Assembly (NCBI GenBank): GCA_003134435.1
Contig: PLBE01000127.1
Location: forward strand, 1,557 to 39,280
Reading direction: 5' to 3'
From: Acidobacteriaceae bacterium
Lineage (GTDB): Bacteria > Acidobacteriota > Terriglobia > Terriglobales > Acidobacteriaceae
DNA: 37,724 nt
The notes beneath the pieces are model-generated. The model had not been told where the DNA came from. It saw only the letters and a list, made by a program, of their open reading frames with translations, and did no database searches. Position numbers and translations under genes: made by a program. Each line of letters starts with the position of its first letter. Within the stretch, counting starts at the first letter, position 1. Positions 17,603 through 27,000 of the stretch are shown here, one piece after another.

Positions 17603-19396
17603 TTACGGAGCAACCTTCGCCCCCGGCCTGATCTGCTCCGGCGCCACGATCCCTTTGCCTTCCAGCACCGAATAAAAATGATCTGCCACCAGATTCTTGA
17701 GAACTTCCGTTGCCCCCGATGGCCAGTGAATTTCGACACTCTCAACCTTCGTGGCTGACCCTAATCCGAAATGCACCCTCAGATCGCTCTGCGATAGATA
17801 GCTGCCGCCACTATGGATTTCGTCCGTCTGCGTCATCCCTCCGGCCACAACCTTGATCCGCGCTCCGATCGCCAGCCGATTGCTCTTTACCCCGGCAAGT
17901 TCCAGGCTGATCCAGTGCCTTCCCGCAACTCCGTGGTTCTTCAGAATCATCGGACCGCCATCCAGATCGTTAATCGCCACATCCATGTTTCCATCGTTGA
18001 AAAGATCGCCCACCGCAACCCCGCGCGACACCCGTCGCTCCATCAGCGCCGGACCCGCCAGTTCGCTCGCGTCGCAGAACGTCCCATCCCCCTGATTCAG
18101 ATGGAGCAACTTCGGCTGCCGATATCCTCCTCCCGAAGGCAGCGAATCCACCTGGGGATAAACATGGCCACTCACCGCAATCAGGTCAAGCCACCCGTCG
18201 TTGTCCAGATCGACGAAGGCATCTCCCCATTTGACCCAAGGCAGCGAAGGCAGCGCCACCCCAGCCTGATAAGAAACATCGTGAAAATCCCAATCCCCAT
18301 CGTTCCGGTAAAGCGCATCGTCCTCATCCGAAAAATTCGTCACGTAGATCGACGGCCGTCCCGTGTGGTTGTAGTCGCCAATCGCTACCCCCATCGATGC
18401 CTGCTCCGAACCGTCTTCACTCACCGCCGTCCCCGACTCCAGACCGATCTCCGTGAACTTTCCTTTGCCGTCGTTGCGATAAAGAAAATTGGGCCCGGAA
18501 TCATTGGCGATGTAGATATCCGGACGCCCGCTGTTATTGAAATCCGCCCACACCGTGCCCAGCCCGTAGTAGCCATTCGGGTCATCCACCCCGGCGCTCT
18601 TCGAAACATTGGTAAAGGTACCATCGCCGTTATTGTGGAAGAGCGCGTCACCCGCGCCCTTCAACCCCCTCGGGCCGCACTGCACGTCGAGCCCCCGGTA
18701 CCGGCAAGTCGGGCTGCTGCCAAACCGCGGCATGTCGTCCAGATGAAAATCCACGTAATTCGCAACCATCAGATCCACAAAACCGTCGCCATCGTAGTCG
18801 CCAAACGCCGCCCCCGTGGACCACCGCCCATCCGCAACTCCCGCCTTAGCCGTGACGTCGGTAAAAGTCCCGTCCCCGTTATTGCGATAAAGAACATTGC
18901 CCCCGAAACAAGTCACATAGATATCCGGCCACCCATCGTTGTTATAGTCGCCAACTGCTCCGCCCATGGCGAAGCACGGCGTGCCCACTCCGGCCTTCGC
19001 CGTCACATCCGTGAACGTCCCGTCATGATTGTTGTGGTAAAGCGCTCCCGAACTCTTCTCGCCCTTCAGCGCCATCGCCACTGTTGGCGAGTTCGTGAAA
19101 TAGATATCCAGCCAGCCGTCGCGATCGTAGTCCAGCAGCAGCACACCGCCGCCCATCGACTCCACGATGTACTTCTTCTCCGGGTCGGCAGTGTGCACGA
19201 AATTGATTGCGGCTTTCTTGCTGACGTCTTCGAGTTGCGGCACCGGTCGCCCGCTGCACTTGATCTTCTTAACCCCGGGCGGTGGCGGCGAGGGCACGGG
19301 ATGCCCCCCTTGCGCCCAGGCGATTCCACCAGTCTGCATCCCAAGCAGCACGCACGAAATTGCCCAATTCCACCTTCGCCAGCGTCGGTTCTTCAA
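17603..19396 (-). CDS. CRTAC1-type FG-GAP/ASPIC-UnbV protein 1
   Basis: An exported protein of 597 residues with a Sec signal peptide ([15 protein letters not shown]). At least six FG-GAP/VCBS-type repeats with calcium-loop motifs of the DxDxDG kind follow ([48 protein letters not shown]), predicting a beta-propeller. Residues about 502-580 are an ASPIC/UnbV domain ([17 protein letters not shown] ... [16 protein letters not shown]). Translation seems to start at a TTG whose bases overlap the stop of the upstream TPR gene (TTGA), implying translational coupling. The family is widespread in Acidobacteria and Planctomycetes; its molecular function is not established. Surface binding or adhesion is a guess from the fold. 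Confidence 0.85.
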   Translation of the reverse strand: MKNRRWRRWNWAISCVLLGMQTGGIAWAQGGHPVPSPPPPGVKKIKCSGRPVPQLEDVSKKAAINFVHTADPEKKYIVESMGGGVLLLDYDRDGWLDIYFTNSPTVAMALKGEKSSGALYHNNHDGTFTDVTAKAGVGTPCFAMGGAVGDYNNDGWPDIYVTCFGGNVLYRNNGDGTFTDVTAKAGVADGRWSTGAAFGDYDGDGFVDLMVANYVDFHLDDMPRFGSSPTCRYRGLDVQCGPRGLKGAGDALFHNNGDGTFTNVSKSAGVDDPNGYYGLGTVWADFNNSGRPDIYIANDSGPNFLYRNDGKGKFTEIGLESGTAVSEDGSEQASMGVAIGDYNHTGRPSIYVTNFSDEDDALYRNDGDWDFHDVSYQAGVALPSLPWVKWGDAFVDLDNDGWLDLIAVSGHVYPQVDSLPSGGGYRQPKLLHLNQGDGTFCDASELAGPALMERRVSRGVAVGDLFNDGNMDVAINDLDGGPMILKNHGVAGRHWISLELAGVKSNRLAIGARIKVVAGGMTQTDEIHSGGSYLSQSDLRVHFGLGSATKVESVEIHWPSGATEVLKNLVADHFYSVLEGKGIVAPEQIRPGAKVAP

Positions 19397-21837
19397 TCTC
19401 GGCCCATCCCCTGCGCCTGGCGCTCGCGTTTGCCCGCCTTGATCTCCTTATAAAGCGCGAGTTCACGATCCGCATCCTCAATCCGCGAATCCATCCGGTA
19501 AGCCGCTTGTAACTGGTAATGGATGTAGTCGGCCTGCGGTTTCAGTCGCGCCGCCGCTTCCAGGTGAACAATCCCTGCCTTGACCTTGCCTTGGTCCATT
19601 AACATCTTTCCCCACTCATACTGGGCATCCGCATGCTCTGGATGCGCCTTCACAACCTCCTCGAAAAGAGCAGCCGCCTCGTCGCGCCTCGACTCCTGCA
19701 AGTAAGCGTACCCGAGATTGTACCTCGCGTCCGCATCGTCCGGAGCCAGCGCCAGTTCAGCCTGAAACTCCGTGGCCGCGTCCGCCGGACGGTCCGCTCT
19801 TATATATGCTGCCCCCGCAAAGTAATGCGCCTTCGGTTCCGTTGGAACCATCTCCAGAACCTTGTGATAACTCGCTACCGCGCGCATGTGATTCCCAACT
19901 TCCTCCCATAACCGCCCGACTAACATGAGCGTGTCCGCTGACAGCGGCGTCCGCTCCAGCCTGTCCAGCACCGCGCCGGCCGCCTGCAACTCCTGTTGCT
20001 TCACCAGCGCATCTGCCCACGCATATCCCAGTCCCGGATCCTTCAACGCGGCATCCCCGAGAGGCTCGATCGTTTGCGCTGCCTCCTTATAGTTATCGGT
20101 CATGTAATACGACATACCCAGCATCGCACGCGCCGGGTTATCCTTCGGATTCGACGCCAGCACCTGTCTTAGCGCCTTCACCGCTTCCCCGTACTTCCCG
20201 GCCTTCACCGCCGTAACTCCCAGGTTACGAACCAACCCCGGCGATTCCGCATCCCAGTGTTCCGCCTCCTGGTAATGGTTCAACGCCAATTCGTATTGCT
20301 GGCGGATTGCCTCCGATGTTGCCAGGTCGTTAAAACTGGCTCCCAGCAGGGCTCTCAGCCGCTTCTCTTCGCCGAGCGCCGCCTCTTTTTCCGCCGCCGT
20401 CAGATTCACGCGTGACAAGGCGGCGTCGTCCAACTCGGCTGTGGGATCTTGGCGGCTGAAGTCAGGCGCTGTTCGCTCCTCCGCTGTCTTTAACTCTCCA
20501 GTCGCAATATATGCGTCATTGGCCCCGCCCATGCCGCCCGTCTGTGGACTGTTATTCACGCTGTCCGCTTGCACTCGCTCTTCTAACTCGCGTGCTTTCT
20601 GGAGAAATGGACGAGCTTCTTCCTTTCTTCCCGTCTGACTCAGAATCCGCCCTAACGCGAGATATGCTTTCCGAATCGTGAAGTTAGATCGCGAGTCGTC
20701 CGCACCATTCAACGTGATCGCCTTGCGGAAGTAGGTCTCCGCATTCTTTATATCTCCCCGACTATTGGCGTTCATCCCCAGATAGAGCCACGGTTCTGAC
20801 CATTCCGGCTGGATCGCCGTCGCATTCTTAAGATACTTGTCTGACTCCGAGAAGTTCTTCAGGGTTGATTCCGTGGCGCCCAGCAGGTAATTACTCAGAA
20901 AATCGCGCGGATTCAGTCGTAACTCCGCCAGGAATTGCTCCCGTATCTTCGGCTTTGGCGCCCACTCCTCCTGCAGCAGATACACTACGCCCAGCAGGTA
21001 ATGCGCGTGCCGCGTCTTGGGATCCAACTCCAGCGCCGTCCTTAACTCCCGCACCGCGTCGTCCAGATAGCCGCCGTCGCGATAAGCTCGGGCCATCAAC
21101 ACATGCATCGCCCCCCGGTTCGCCGCTTCTTCATCCATCTGTTTGAATACCGCGGCCGCCCTTTCCTTCTGGTGCAGTGCCATAAAGCAGATCGCCAGCG
21201 AATATGCGCCTTCCAGGTCGTCCCGCAGGGCAATCGAGCGTTGCAGCGAGTCCGCTCCTTTCGCGTATTCCCCCTTCGACATGTAAGTCATGCCTTGAAT
21301 TCGCCAAGCCCGCGCATCCTCCCCATCCTTCAGAATCGCGCTTCCTGCTTCCGTCAGCGCATCGTCGTACCTTTTCGCGCGTAAATCCGCGATCGCCAGG
21401 TCAACCCGCGTCGAGGGATTTTCCTCGAAGTCCAGCGACCTCTTATACAGATCAATAGCCGCCGGATATGCATCTTCCACCAGCCGCAAATGTGCGACCT
21501 GTCGCAGGCCAACGGCAATCAGCGCCCGGCTGGCCTGTGCCACCGCAAGCGCATCACCCGCCTGCCGCGCCGCTTGCACTGCCGCCGCTCTTTTTTGAAG
21601 TTCTGCCAGCGCCGAAGAAGCTGGAATGGAGGTTGGAGAAGAAGCTGAAGGAGAGGACACATCCGGATTCTGGTTAGCCGGGCGCTTGTGAGGCGTACTC
21701 TGCGCCTGAACTCCGCCGGGCGCTTCCGCCACCGCAATTCCGCAAGCTAAGGCAAATCCACTGACCGCGGCCAGAAAGCAATTCCACAGCCCAAACCAGC
21801 GCCGCCGCCACCAGAGATGCTGTGAGATGCGATCCAC
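19393..21837 (-). CDS. Exported TPR-repeat protein 1
   Basis: A protein of about 814 residues made mostly of tetratricopeptide repeats (for example [28 protein letters not shown] and [25 protein letters not shown]), which act as protein-interaction scaffolds. An N-terminal hydrophobic stretch ([18 protein letters not shown]) preceded by arginines indicates export or anchoring. The frame is open back to 21900, but that part overlaps an intrinsic terminator hairpin at 21857-21898. I therefore favour the GTG at 21837, just before a basic, signal-like N-terminus; its ribosome site is weak. The stop overlaps the TTG of the CRTAC1 gene, so the two are probably made in fixed proportion and may form a complex. 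Confidence 0.8.
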   Translation of the reverse strand: MDRISQHLWWRRRWFGLWNCFLAAVSGFALACGIAVAEAPGGVQAQSTPHKRPANQNPDVSSPSASSPTSIPASSALAELQKRAAAVQAARQAGDALAVAQASRALIAVGLRQVAHLRLVEDAYPAAIDLYKRSLDFEENPSTRVDLAIADLRAKRYDDALTEAGSAILKDGEDARAWRIQGMTYMSKGEYAKGADSLQRSIALRDDLEGAYSLAICFMALHQKERAAAVFKQMDEEAANRGAMHVLMARAYRDGGYLDDAVRELRTALELDPKTRHAHYLLGVVYLLQEEWAPKPKIREQFLAELRLNPRDFLSNYLLGATESTLKNFSESDKYLKNATAIQPEWSEPWLYLGMNANSRGDIKNAETYFRKAITLNGADDSRSNFTIRKAYLALGRILSQTGRKEEARPFLQKARELEERVQADSVNNSPQTGGMGGANDAYIATGELKTAEERTAPDFSRQDPTAELDDAALSRVNLTAAEKEAALGEEKRLRALLGASFNDLATSEAIRQQYELALNHYQEAEHWDAESPGLVRNLGVTAVKAGKYGEAVKALRQVLASNPKDNPARAMLGMSYYMTDNYKEAAQTIEPLGDAALKDPGLGYAWADALVKQQELQAAGAVLDRLERTPLSADTLMLVGRLWEEVGNHMRAVASYHKVLEMVPTEPKAHYFAGAAYIRADRPADAATEFQAELALAPDDADARYNLGYAYLQESRRDEAAALFEEVVKAHPEHADAQYEWGKMLMDQGKVKAGIVHLEAAARLKPQADYIHYQLQAAYRMDSRIEDADRELALYKEIKAGKRERQAQGMGRD

Positions 21838-21856
21838 AAGTCGTTGGCCCGTGTCC

Positions 21857-21898
21857 AAAAAAGTATGCGGCGGGACCCGATTCGTCAAGTCCCGCCGC
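21857..21898 (-). terminator. Intrinsic terminator after TonB receptor 2
   Basis: On the minus strand GCGGCGGGAC (21898-21889) pairs perfectly with GTCCCGCCGC (21876-21867) across a 12-nt loop, then ATAC and six Ts (21862-21857). This is a classical rho-independent terminator 61 bp past the receptor stop. A weaker hairpin with a T-run (AGCCG/CGGCT then TTTT, 21937-21917) precedes it. It argues that receptor 2 is mostly transcribed alone and that the TPR/CRTAC1 pair depends on read-through or its own promoter. Confidence 0.8.
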
Positions 21899-21958
21899 AA
21901 CGGTTATGGCCGCGTGAAAAGCCGCACGCTCCCGGCTCTACGCTACCGAAGTTCTCTC

Positions 21959-24900
21959 CTAGAAGATAAACTTCAGCCCGTACTGCAGTTGTCGATTCCC
22001 CGCGCCACCCGCGCGAGTACTCGTTACCTGCCCGAAGGTGGAAGAGTAACTTCCGGTCGTGGAAGTAACCACGTTGTTCGTCGGACTGCAAGCGGTCGTG
22101 CCGCACGAGACGCCAGTCACGCCTCCCGTGTTAATGCCACCGCTCTGGAATTGCGGGTGGTTCAGAGCATCGAACCCGTCAAATCGGAACTGAATGCTCA
22201 ACCGCTCGCCCACCTTCCATGTCTTGTAAAGCGACATGTCCAGGTCCACCTGTCTCGGTCCGTGACAATAGCCTTTCGGCGAGTTGCCAATCGTTCCGAA
22301 TTGGTAGCCAACCAGGCTGAATGCCGCTGGATTCAAGATCTGAATCCCGTTTTCGCCCGCGTTGCAGGCGACTCCGGTCTGCATGAAGCGGCCCGCATTA
22401 ATGTTGCCCGCCCCGTTGCCCGTGCCGTACACGTCCGAAATGTTATTCCCGCTACAGCCAGGTATCGGAGTGCCACTCGGGTCAATGCAGTAGTTCTGAT
22501 CCTGCACCGTTGCATTAAAGAAGTTCGTCAACGAGTTCCCCGACAGCGCCTGGAAGATTGTGCCAAATTCCCATCCCCCCAGAGCCTCTCTCTCGAAAGC
22601 ATTCGCGTCGTTGAACTTCGGCAGGTAATAAACTCCGTTCAGACTGAAAATGTTCGGCCGGTTAATCGTGGAGTTGCCCCGGTCCGCGTTGATGTTGTAG
22701 GCGTCGGTCTGCGAGTGCTGTCCAAATCCGCTGCCCGATGAGTCTCCTTCATCGACGTTCGAGATCGTGTGCGACCAGGTGTAAGCCGCCTGTAGGAGCG
22801 ACCTATTGCCCAGCCGTGTCGATGCCAGAACCTGCAGCGAGTGGTAGTTCGAGGAACCGGCGTGACCGAACTGATCGATTCCGCCGAAATTCGCCGCCGG
22901 CCTGCTCACCGTCGGGCAGCCGAGCAGCGAGGGATTCGCTACCGTCGGCGCTCCGCACACTGGCGTGCCTTGGAAGGCTTCCAGCACCCGTTCTGCCGGA
23001 ACCAGTGGAATTCCGTTCGCGTCCCGGTCGCTTGTCAGATGCAATCCCCGGTTGCCCACATAGCCAATTTCCAGGGTTGTATCCTTATGCAGCTCGCGCT
23101 GCACGCTGAAGTTCCACTGCCAGGAATTGGGGATAAAGGAATCGGGTGTAGTCGAAGCGTTCGGTGAAGTGCTGCCACCCACCGCGGGCACCGCGATATC
23201 CAAGGTTCGGGTGGAACTAAAAGCCACGCTGAACGGCGCATTCTGGCCCATCAGGTTCGTGACTCGGCTCACCCGCTCGCGCTGGTAAAACTGCCCGAAT
23301 CCCGCTCGAATCGCGGTCTTCCCGTCACTCCATGGATCCCAACTGATACCAAAGCGAGGCGCAATGGCGTGGTTATTGTTCGGTACCAGCGCCCTGTCGA
23401 CGCCCGGAGTTCCCGCGCTGAAGTTCGTGCCATGCAGCGCATTCGCAGCCCCGCACGGGTTCGTCCCAGGAACAATGATCAGACCGTTACAAGCGTCGCT
23501 CGCCGGAAGCGCCGGGTTATACGCCGACAGTTCCCACGAGGCGATCATGTTGTGCTGTTCCACCGGTTGCCGCAGGAATGACCACCGGAAGCCATAATCC
23601 ACCGTCAGATTCCGGCGAATCTTCCAGCTGTCTTGGACGTAAAACTCGAAGTCCTTCCAGATCGCCGTGGGGAACAGGTTGGCGGAGTTCTCGCTGAAGC
23701 CGTACTCGCTGCCGACGGTCAGTATATCCATCAGCGAATTGTAGGTATTTCCCGGCGAATTCCCGTTCGCAACACCATTGTTGCCGTTGTTAAAGGAGAA
23801 GCTGGGCTCGTCGTGCCCGCCTTCCGAAGGCTCGTGCTTCTTGTTGTAGCCAATGAAAGCTCCAACTTTAAACGTATGTTGACCTCGTACTTTCGCCAGA
23901 TCGTCGCGGAAGTTGTACAAATCTGAAGTGTTGTTCCACGGAGCAATCAGCCAGATATTGCCGCCGCCGTAAGCTCCAAATCCTCCCCACGCTGCGTCCG
24001 GAGGCATGCCCCCCGGCTTCTTCGGTTCGCTGAACGCCGGCGGGATGGCCGCTTCCAGCGCGTTTACGAATGCGGCCGGAGTGTACGTGTTGCCCAGGGC
24101 GTCCGGCGTCGTGATGCCCGTCCCGCCCAAGGTCGCGTAGATGCGATTATTGGAATACGAAAGTTGCGCTTCGTTCGTCAACGTGCTGCTCAGCACGCTT
24201 ACATCCTTAATCATCACACTCTTCGACGGCTGCTTCCAGCTTCCTTCTACCGCCGGGAACGCATCGTCGCCCCAGTATGCCTGATCGTTCGGCGCCGGGT
24301 TGACCCAGTTTTCCTGTGTGTAGCGGAACGTGATGTTGTTTCTCCGGGTCAGATTAAAGTCAACCCGGGCATTCTCCTGACGCCAGTTCAACGATGTCGC
24401 CAGAGCCGTCAGCCAGTTGTTGCCAGAGTTCGGGGTCGTGTGCCCGGCAAGATTCGGCAACGGCAATTGATCGCTCATCAGAACGCCAGCCGGATCCAGA
24501 ACACCGCCCGGAACCGTCAAGATAGGCGTCCCAACTTCATTCGCCGCGGTTCTCGACCCAGGCACCGCCGGCAGCGCAGCATTGCACTGGTCGACCGGTA
24601 CCACCGTGGGGTCGGTGTTCGTCCATGCCGCCCACGCCGCCGTGAAGTCACCGCCCAGTTCAGCCGGTGTGGGCACGCAGGCTTGGCGCACGCTGCCCAG
24701 TTTTTCCTTGTTCCATTCTTCGCTATAGAAGAACCAGAGCTTATCTTTCTTCACCGGACCGCCGATCGAAAATCCGTAGTCATTGCGGCGCAGCGGAGGC
24801 TTCGGCCCAAAGAAGTTCGCCGCGTTCAGCGCGCTGTTGCGGCCATCATAGAAAGCCGTGCCATGGAACTGGTTCGTTCCGCCCTTGGTGATGATGCTGA

Positions 24901-25615
24901 TGACGCCGCCCGACGCCTGCCCATACTCCGGACCATAGGAGTTGCGCACAAACTTGAATTCCTGGATCGCGTCGATCGAGGGATAAATAAGAAGCGTGCG
25001 GTTCGACCCCAGATCGTTGTCGTTGACACCGTCCACCAGCCACAGATTGTTGGTGACCGGATTGCCATTCACCGAAATGTCTGAACCAGCGAGCAACCCT
25101 TTATCGGAAATGTCGAGACCATCTCTGCCCGCAACCCCCGGCTCCAGCAGCGCCAGTTGCTTAAAGCTGCGCCCGTTCAGCGGCAGCTCGGTCACTTGCT
25201 CCCCTTCGATAACCTCGCCCAGCGCGGCGCTGTCCGTCTGCACCTGCAGGGCGTTGGCCTCGACCGTCACTTGCTCGTTCGCGGCCTTGGCCAATTTCAT
25301 CTGCGCATTGACCTCGTACGTACTCGATACGTGCAACTCCACAGCCTTCGCCACAAACTCGGCAAAGCTGCCCTGCTTCACGTGTACGTCGTAGGTTCCA
25401 GGAGGAAGCGCGGTGATTACATACGCGCCCTCGGAGTTCGTCGTCGCGGTGCGCGTATCGTTGTTGGCAACGTTGATTGCGGTTACCTGGGCGCCCGGGA
25501 TGATCGCCCCCGTCTGGTCGGTCACCACGCCTTGGATCGTGCCAGCGTACTGCCCGTACGCGGCGCCCGCAAACAGCATGAACAACATCAAACTCAAAGC
25601 TAGTGTTCGTCTCAT
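21959..25615 (-). CDS. TonB-dependent receptor 2 (Oar-like, carboxypeptidase-regulatory-like N-domain)
   Basis: Outer-membrane receptor of 1,218 residues. The ATG at 25615 is preceded by AGGAG at good spacing and opens a clear signal peptide (hydrophobic residues 5-19, likely cleavage near GAAYG). Residues about 25-108 are a carboxypeptidase-regulatory-like domain (GTIQGVVTDQTGAIIPGAQV). The plug follows with ELPLNGRSFKQLALL and WLVDGVNDND, then the barrel, ending in LKFIF with C-terminal Phe. It shares its architecture with receptor 1 but differs clearly in sequence, so it likely has a different ligand. It diverges from a LacI regulator across a 279-bp region with two putative operators, pointing to sugar-controlled expression. 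The ligand is unknown; a galactoside- or glucoside-type glycan would fit the co-regulated glycosidase. Confidence 0.9.
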   Translation of the reverse strand: MRRTLALSLMLFMLFAGAAYGQYAGTIQGVVTDQTGAIIPGAQVTAINVANNDTRTATTNSEGAYVITALPPGTYDVHVKQGSFAEFVAKAVELHVSSTYEVNAQMKLAKAANEQVTVEANALQVQTDSAALGEVIEGEQVTELPLNGRSFKQLALLEPGVAGRDGLDISDKGLLAGSDISVNGNPVTNNLWLVDGVNDNDLGSNRTLLIYPSIDAIQEFKFVRNSYGPEYGQASGGVISIITKGGTNQFHGTAFYDGRNSALNAANFFGPKPPLRRNDYGFSIGGPVKKDKLWFFYSEEWNKEKLGSVRQACVPTPAELGGDFTAAWAAWTNTDPTVVPVDQCNAALPAVPGSRTAANEVGTPILTVPGGVLDPAGVLMSDQLPLPNLAGHTTPNSGNNWLTALATSLNWRQENARVDFNLTRRNNITFRYTQENWVNPAPNDQAYWGDDAFPAVEGSWKQPSKSVMIKDVSVLSSTLTNEAQLSYSNNRIYATLGGTGITTPDALGNTYTPAAFVNALEAAIPPAFSEPKKPGGMPPDAAWGGFGAYGGGNIWLIAPWNNTSDLYNFRDDLAKVRGQHTFKVGAFIGYNKKHEPSEGGHDEPSFSFNNGNNGVANGNSPGNTYNSLMDILTVGSEYGFSENSANLFPTAIWKDFEFYVQDSWKIRRNLTVDYGFRWSFLRQPVEQHNMIASWELSAYNPALPASDACNGLIIVPGTNPCGAANALHGTNFSAGTPGVDRALVPNNNHAIAPRFGISWDPWSDGKTAIRAGFGQFYQRERVSRVTNLMGQNAPFSVAFSSTRTLDIAVPAVGGSTSPNASTTPDSFIPNSWQWNFSVQRELHKDTTLEIGYVGNRGLHLTSDRDANGIPLVPAERVLEAFQGTPVCGAPTVANPSLLGCPTVSRPAANFGGIDQFGHAGSSNYHSLQVLASTRLGNRSLLQAAYTWSHTISNVDEGDSSGSGFGQHSQTDAYNINADRGNSTINRPNIFSLNGVYYLPKFNDANAFEREALGGWEFGTIFQALSGNSLTNFFNATVQDQNYCIDPSGTPIPGCSGNNISDVYGTGNGAGNINAGRFMQTGVACNAGENGIQILNPAAFSLVGYQFGTIGNSPKGYCHGPRQVDLDMSLYKTWKVGERLSIQFRFDGFDALNHPQFQSGGINTGGVTGVSCGTTACSPTNNVVTSTTGSYSSTFGQVTSTRAGGAGNRQLQYGLKFIF

Positions 25616-25780
25616 CGCAGCTCCTGTCGTTCCTGTTAAGTTGCCGGTTAATTTTCTTGTCAATTCGTTTTCAATTTCGAATCTCTATCAATGTGTGCAT
25701 CGCCACTCTCGTGGTTCCCGCTTCGCGGCGTCCCGTAGGCCCTACTCCAAAACCACTATGGCTATCCGGCGTGCAGTGTC

Positions 25781-25804
25781 TTGCACAAGGGGTATCCTTG
25801 TCAA
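25781..25804 (-). promoter_or_regulatory. Inverted repeat overlapping a consensus -35 for receptor 2
   Basis: ACAAGG (25785-25790) and CCTTGT (25796-25801) form a perfect inverted repeat around GGTAT, extended outward by TTG(C) and CAA. On the minus strand positions 25804-25799 read TTGACA, a perfect -35 box pointing toward receptor 2. No convincing -10 box is seen at the usual distance (AGACAC is the nearest). The repeat could be an operator covering the -35. Confidence 0.4.
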
Positions 25805-25807
25805 GAA

Positions 25808-25821
25808 GAAAAACGATTATG
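25808..25821. promoter_or_regulatory. Near-match operator GAAAAACGATTATG
   Basis: Matches GATNAACGATNATC except at two symmetric outer positions. It is centred 22 bp from the exact match at 25830, about two helical turns, so two dimers could bind the same face. It lies just upstream of the TTGACA box of receptor 2. Confidence 0.4.
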
Positions 25822-25829
25822 TTCCAGTA

Positions 25830-25843
25830 GATAAACGATAATC
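25830..25843. promoter_or_regulatory. Putative LacI operator GATAAACGATAATC
   Basis: Exact match to GATNAACGATNATC, shared with 14842-14855. It sits 52 bp before the LacI regulator 2 start, inside the spacer of a weak possible promoter (TTCCAG at 25822, TATGAA at 25845). The position suits autoregulation by the adjacent LacI protein. Confidence 0.5.
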
Positions 25844-25894
25844 CTATGAATAATTGTAGGCCCGGTTTCTCACCCCGTGCTATCCTCCCGCCAT

Positions 25895-26932
25895 ATGGCG
25901 GTCACCATGCAAGACATTGCCCGGGACCTCAATGTCTCGGTAGTCACTGTTTCCAAAGCCCTACGCCATCAAGGCAGTATCAGCGTCGCCACCCGCAACC
26001 GGGTTCTGCAGCGCGCCAGGGAATTGAATTACCAGATGAACTGGGTGGCCCGCAGCCTGGTGACCCGTCGGACCTACACCATCGGTTTGCTTCTGCCCGA
26101 CTTTCAGCACCCTTTCTTTGCCGAGATCGCCAAGGCCGTCGCTGAAACCGTCCGTCCTCGGGGCTACCACGTCATCATTTCTTACTTCGAAGAAGATCCC
26201 GAGCTGGAGGCCACCGAAGTCGAATCCCTGGTCGCTCGCCAGGTCGACGGATTGATTGTGGCCTCTGCTCAGACCCCGGAAAGCGGCTTATTCCAGAATA
26301 TTCGTCAACGCAAAATTCCCTTCGTTCTCATCGACCGCCCCATCGCCGGCTCCCGCGTAAGCTTCGTAGGCACCGACAACGAAGCCCTGGGCAGGCTCGC
26401 CACCGAGCACCTCATCGCCCAGGGCTGCCAGCGCATCGCCCACTTACGCGGCCCCGCGGGATTGGGCATTGCCGCCGCCCGCATGGCGGGCTACCGCAAA
26501 GCCCTCGCCAAACATAAACTCTCCATGCCAACCGAATATGTCGTGGAAGCCCGCTACGATGACGATATGGGATTTCGCGGAATGCAGCGCTTGCTCGGCA
26601 GAAAGCCTCCGCCGGACGGGGTCGTTTGTTACAACGATCCCGTGGCCATCGGCGCCATGAAAGCCATCCTCGCCGCGGGATTGAACGTGCCCCGCGATAT
26701 CGCCATCATTGGCGCAGGCAACGTCCATTACTCGGACCTCCTGGCCGTGCCCCTCACCACCGTCGATCAGGGCGCAACCCTGATCGGTGATCAGGCCTCC
26801 GAAATCCTGCTGCAACAAATCTCGTCGAAACGCACCCTTCGCCCCAAGGCCATTCTGATCAAACCCCGCCTCGTCATCCGCAAATCAACTGCAAGACAGC
26901 CGCCAGAAGTCAGCTCCTCGATTATTATCTAG
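25895..26932 (+). CDS. LacI-family transcriptional regulator 2
   Basis: A 345-residue sugar-responsive regulator. The N-terminus is a standard LacI helix-turn-helix (MQDIARDLNVSVVTVSKALRHQGSIS, about residues 5-30) with hinge NWVARSLVTRRT. The sensor domain shows IGLLLPDFQHPFFAEIAKAV, VDGLIVASAQ, FVLIDRPIAGS, RIAHLRGPAG and DGVVCYNDPVAIGAMKA, all typical. I chose the ATG at 25895; an ATG at 25907 or a GTG at 25877 are alternatives, and no good Shine-Dalgarno helps decide. It diverges from receptor 2. The repeated GATNAACGATNATC sites in its own promoter and near the glycosidase/symporter genes make it the best candidate regulator of that whole set. Confidence 0.88.
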   Translation: MAVTMQDIARDLNVSVVTVSKALRHQGSISVATRNRVLQRARELNYQMNWVARSLVTRRTYTIGLLLPDFQHPFFAEIAKAVAETVRPRGYHVIISYFEEDPELEATEVESLVARQVDGLIVASAQTPESGLFQNIRQRKIPFVLIDRPIAGSRVSFVGTDNEALGRLATEHLIAQGCQRIAHLRGPAGLGIAAARMAGYRKALAKHKLSMPTEYVVEARYDDDMGFRGMQRLLGRKPPPDGVVCYNDPVAIGAMKAILAAGLNVPRDIAIIGAGNVHYSDLLAVPLTTVDQGATLIGDQASEILLQQISSKRTLRPKAILIKPRLVIRKSTARQPPEVSSSIII

Positions 26933-27000
26933 TATCGAATTGCCAAAGCGGATGAGCGCCAACTGCCAACCGCGAAACAGTGAACCTCCCGATCCGGAAT

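Noticed and set aside
17813-19453. 546-codon plus-strand frame opposite CRTAC1 protein 1
   Set aside because: Its apparent repeats are only the complement of the FG-GAP repeats.
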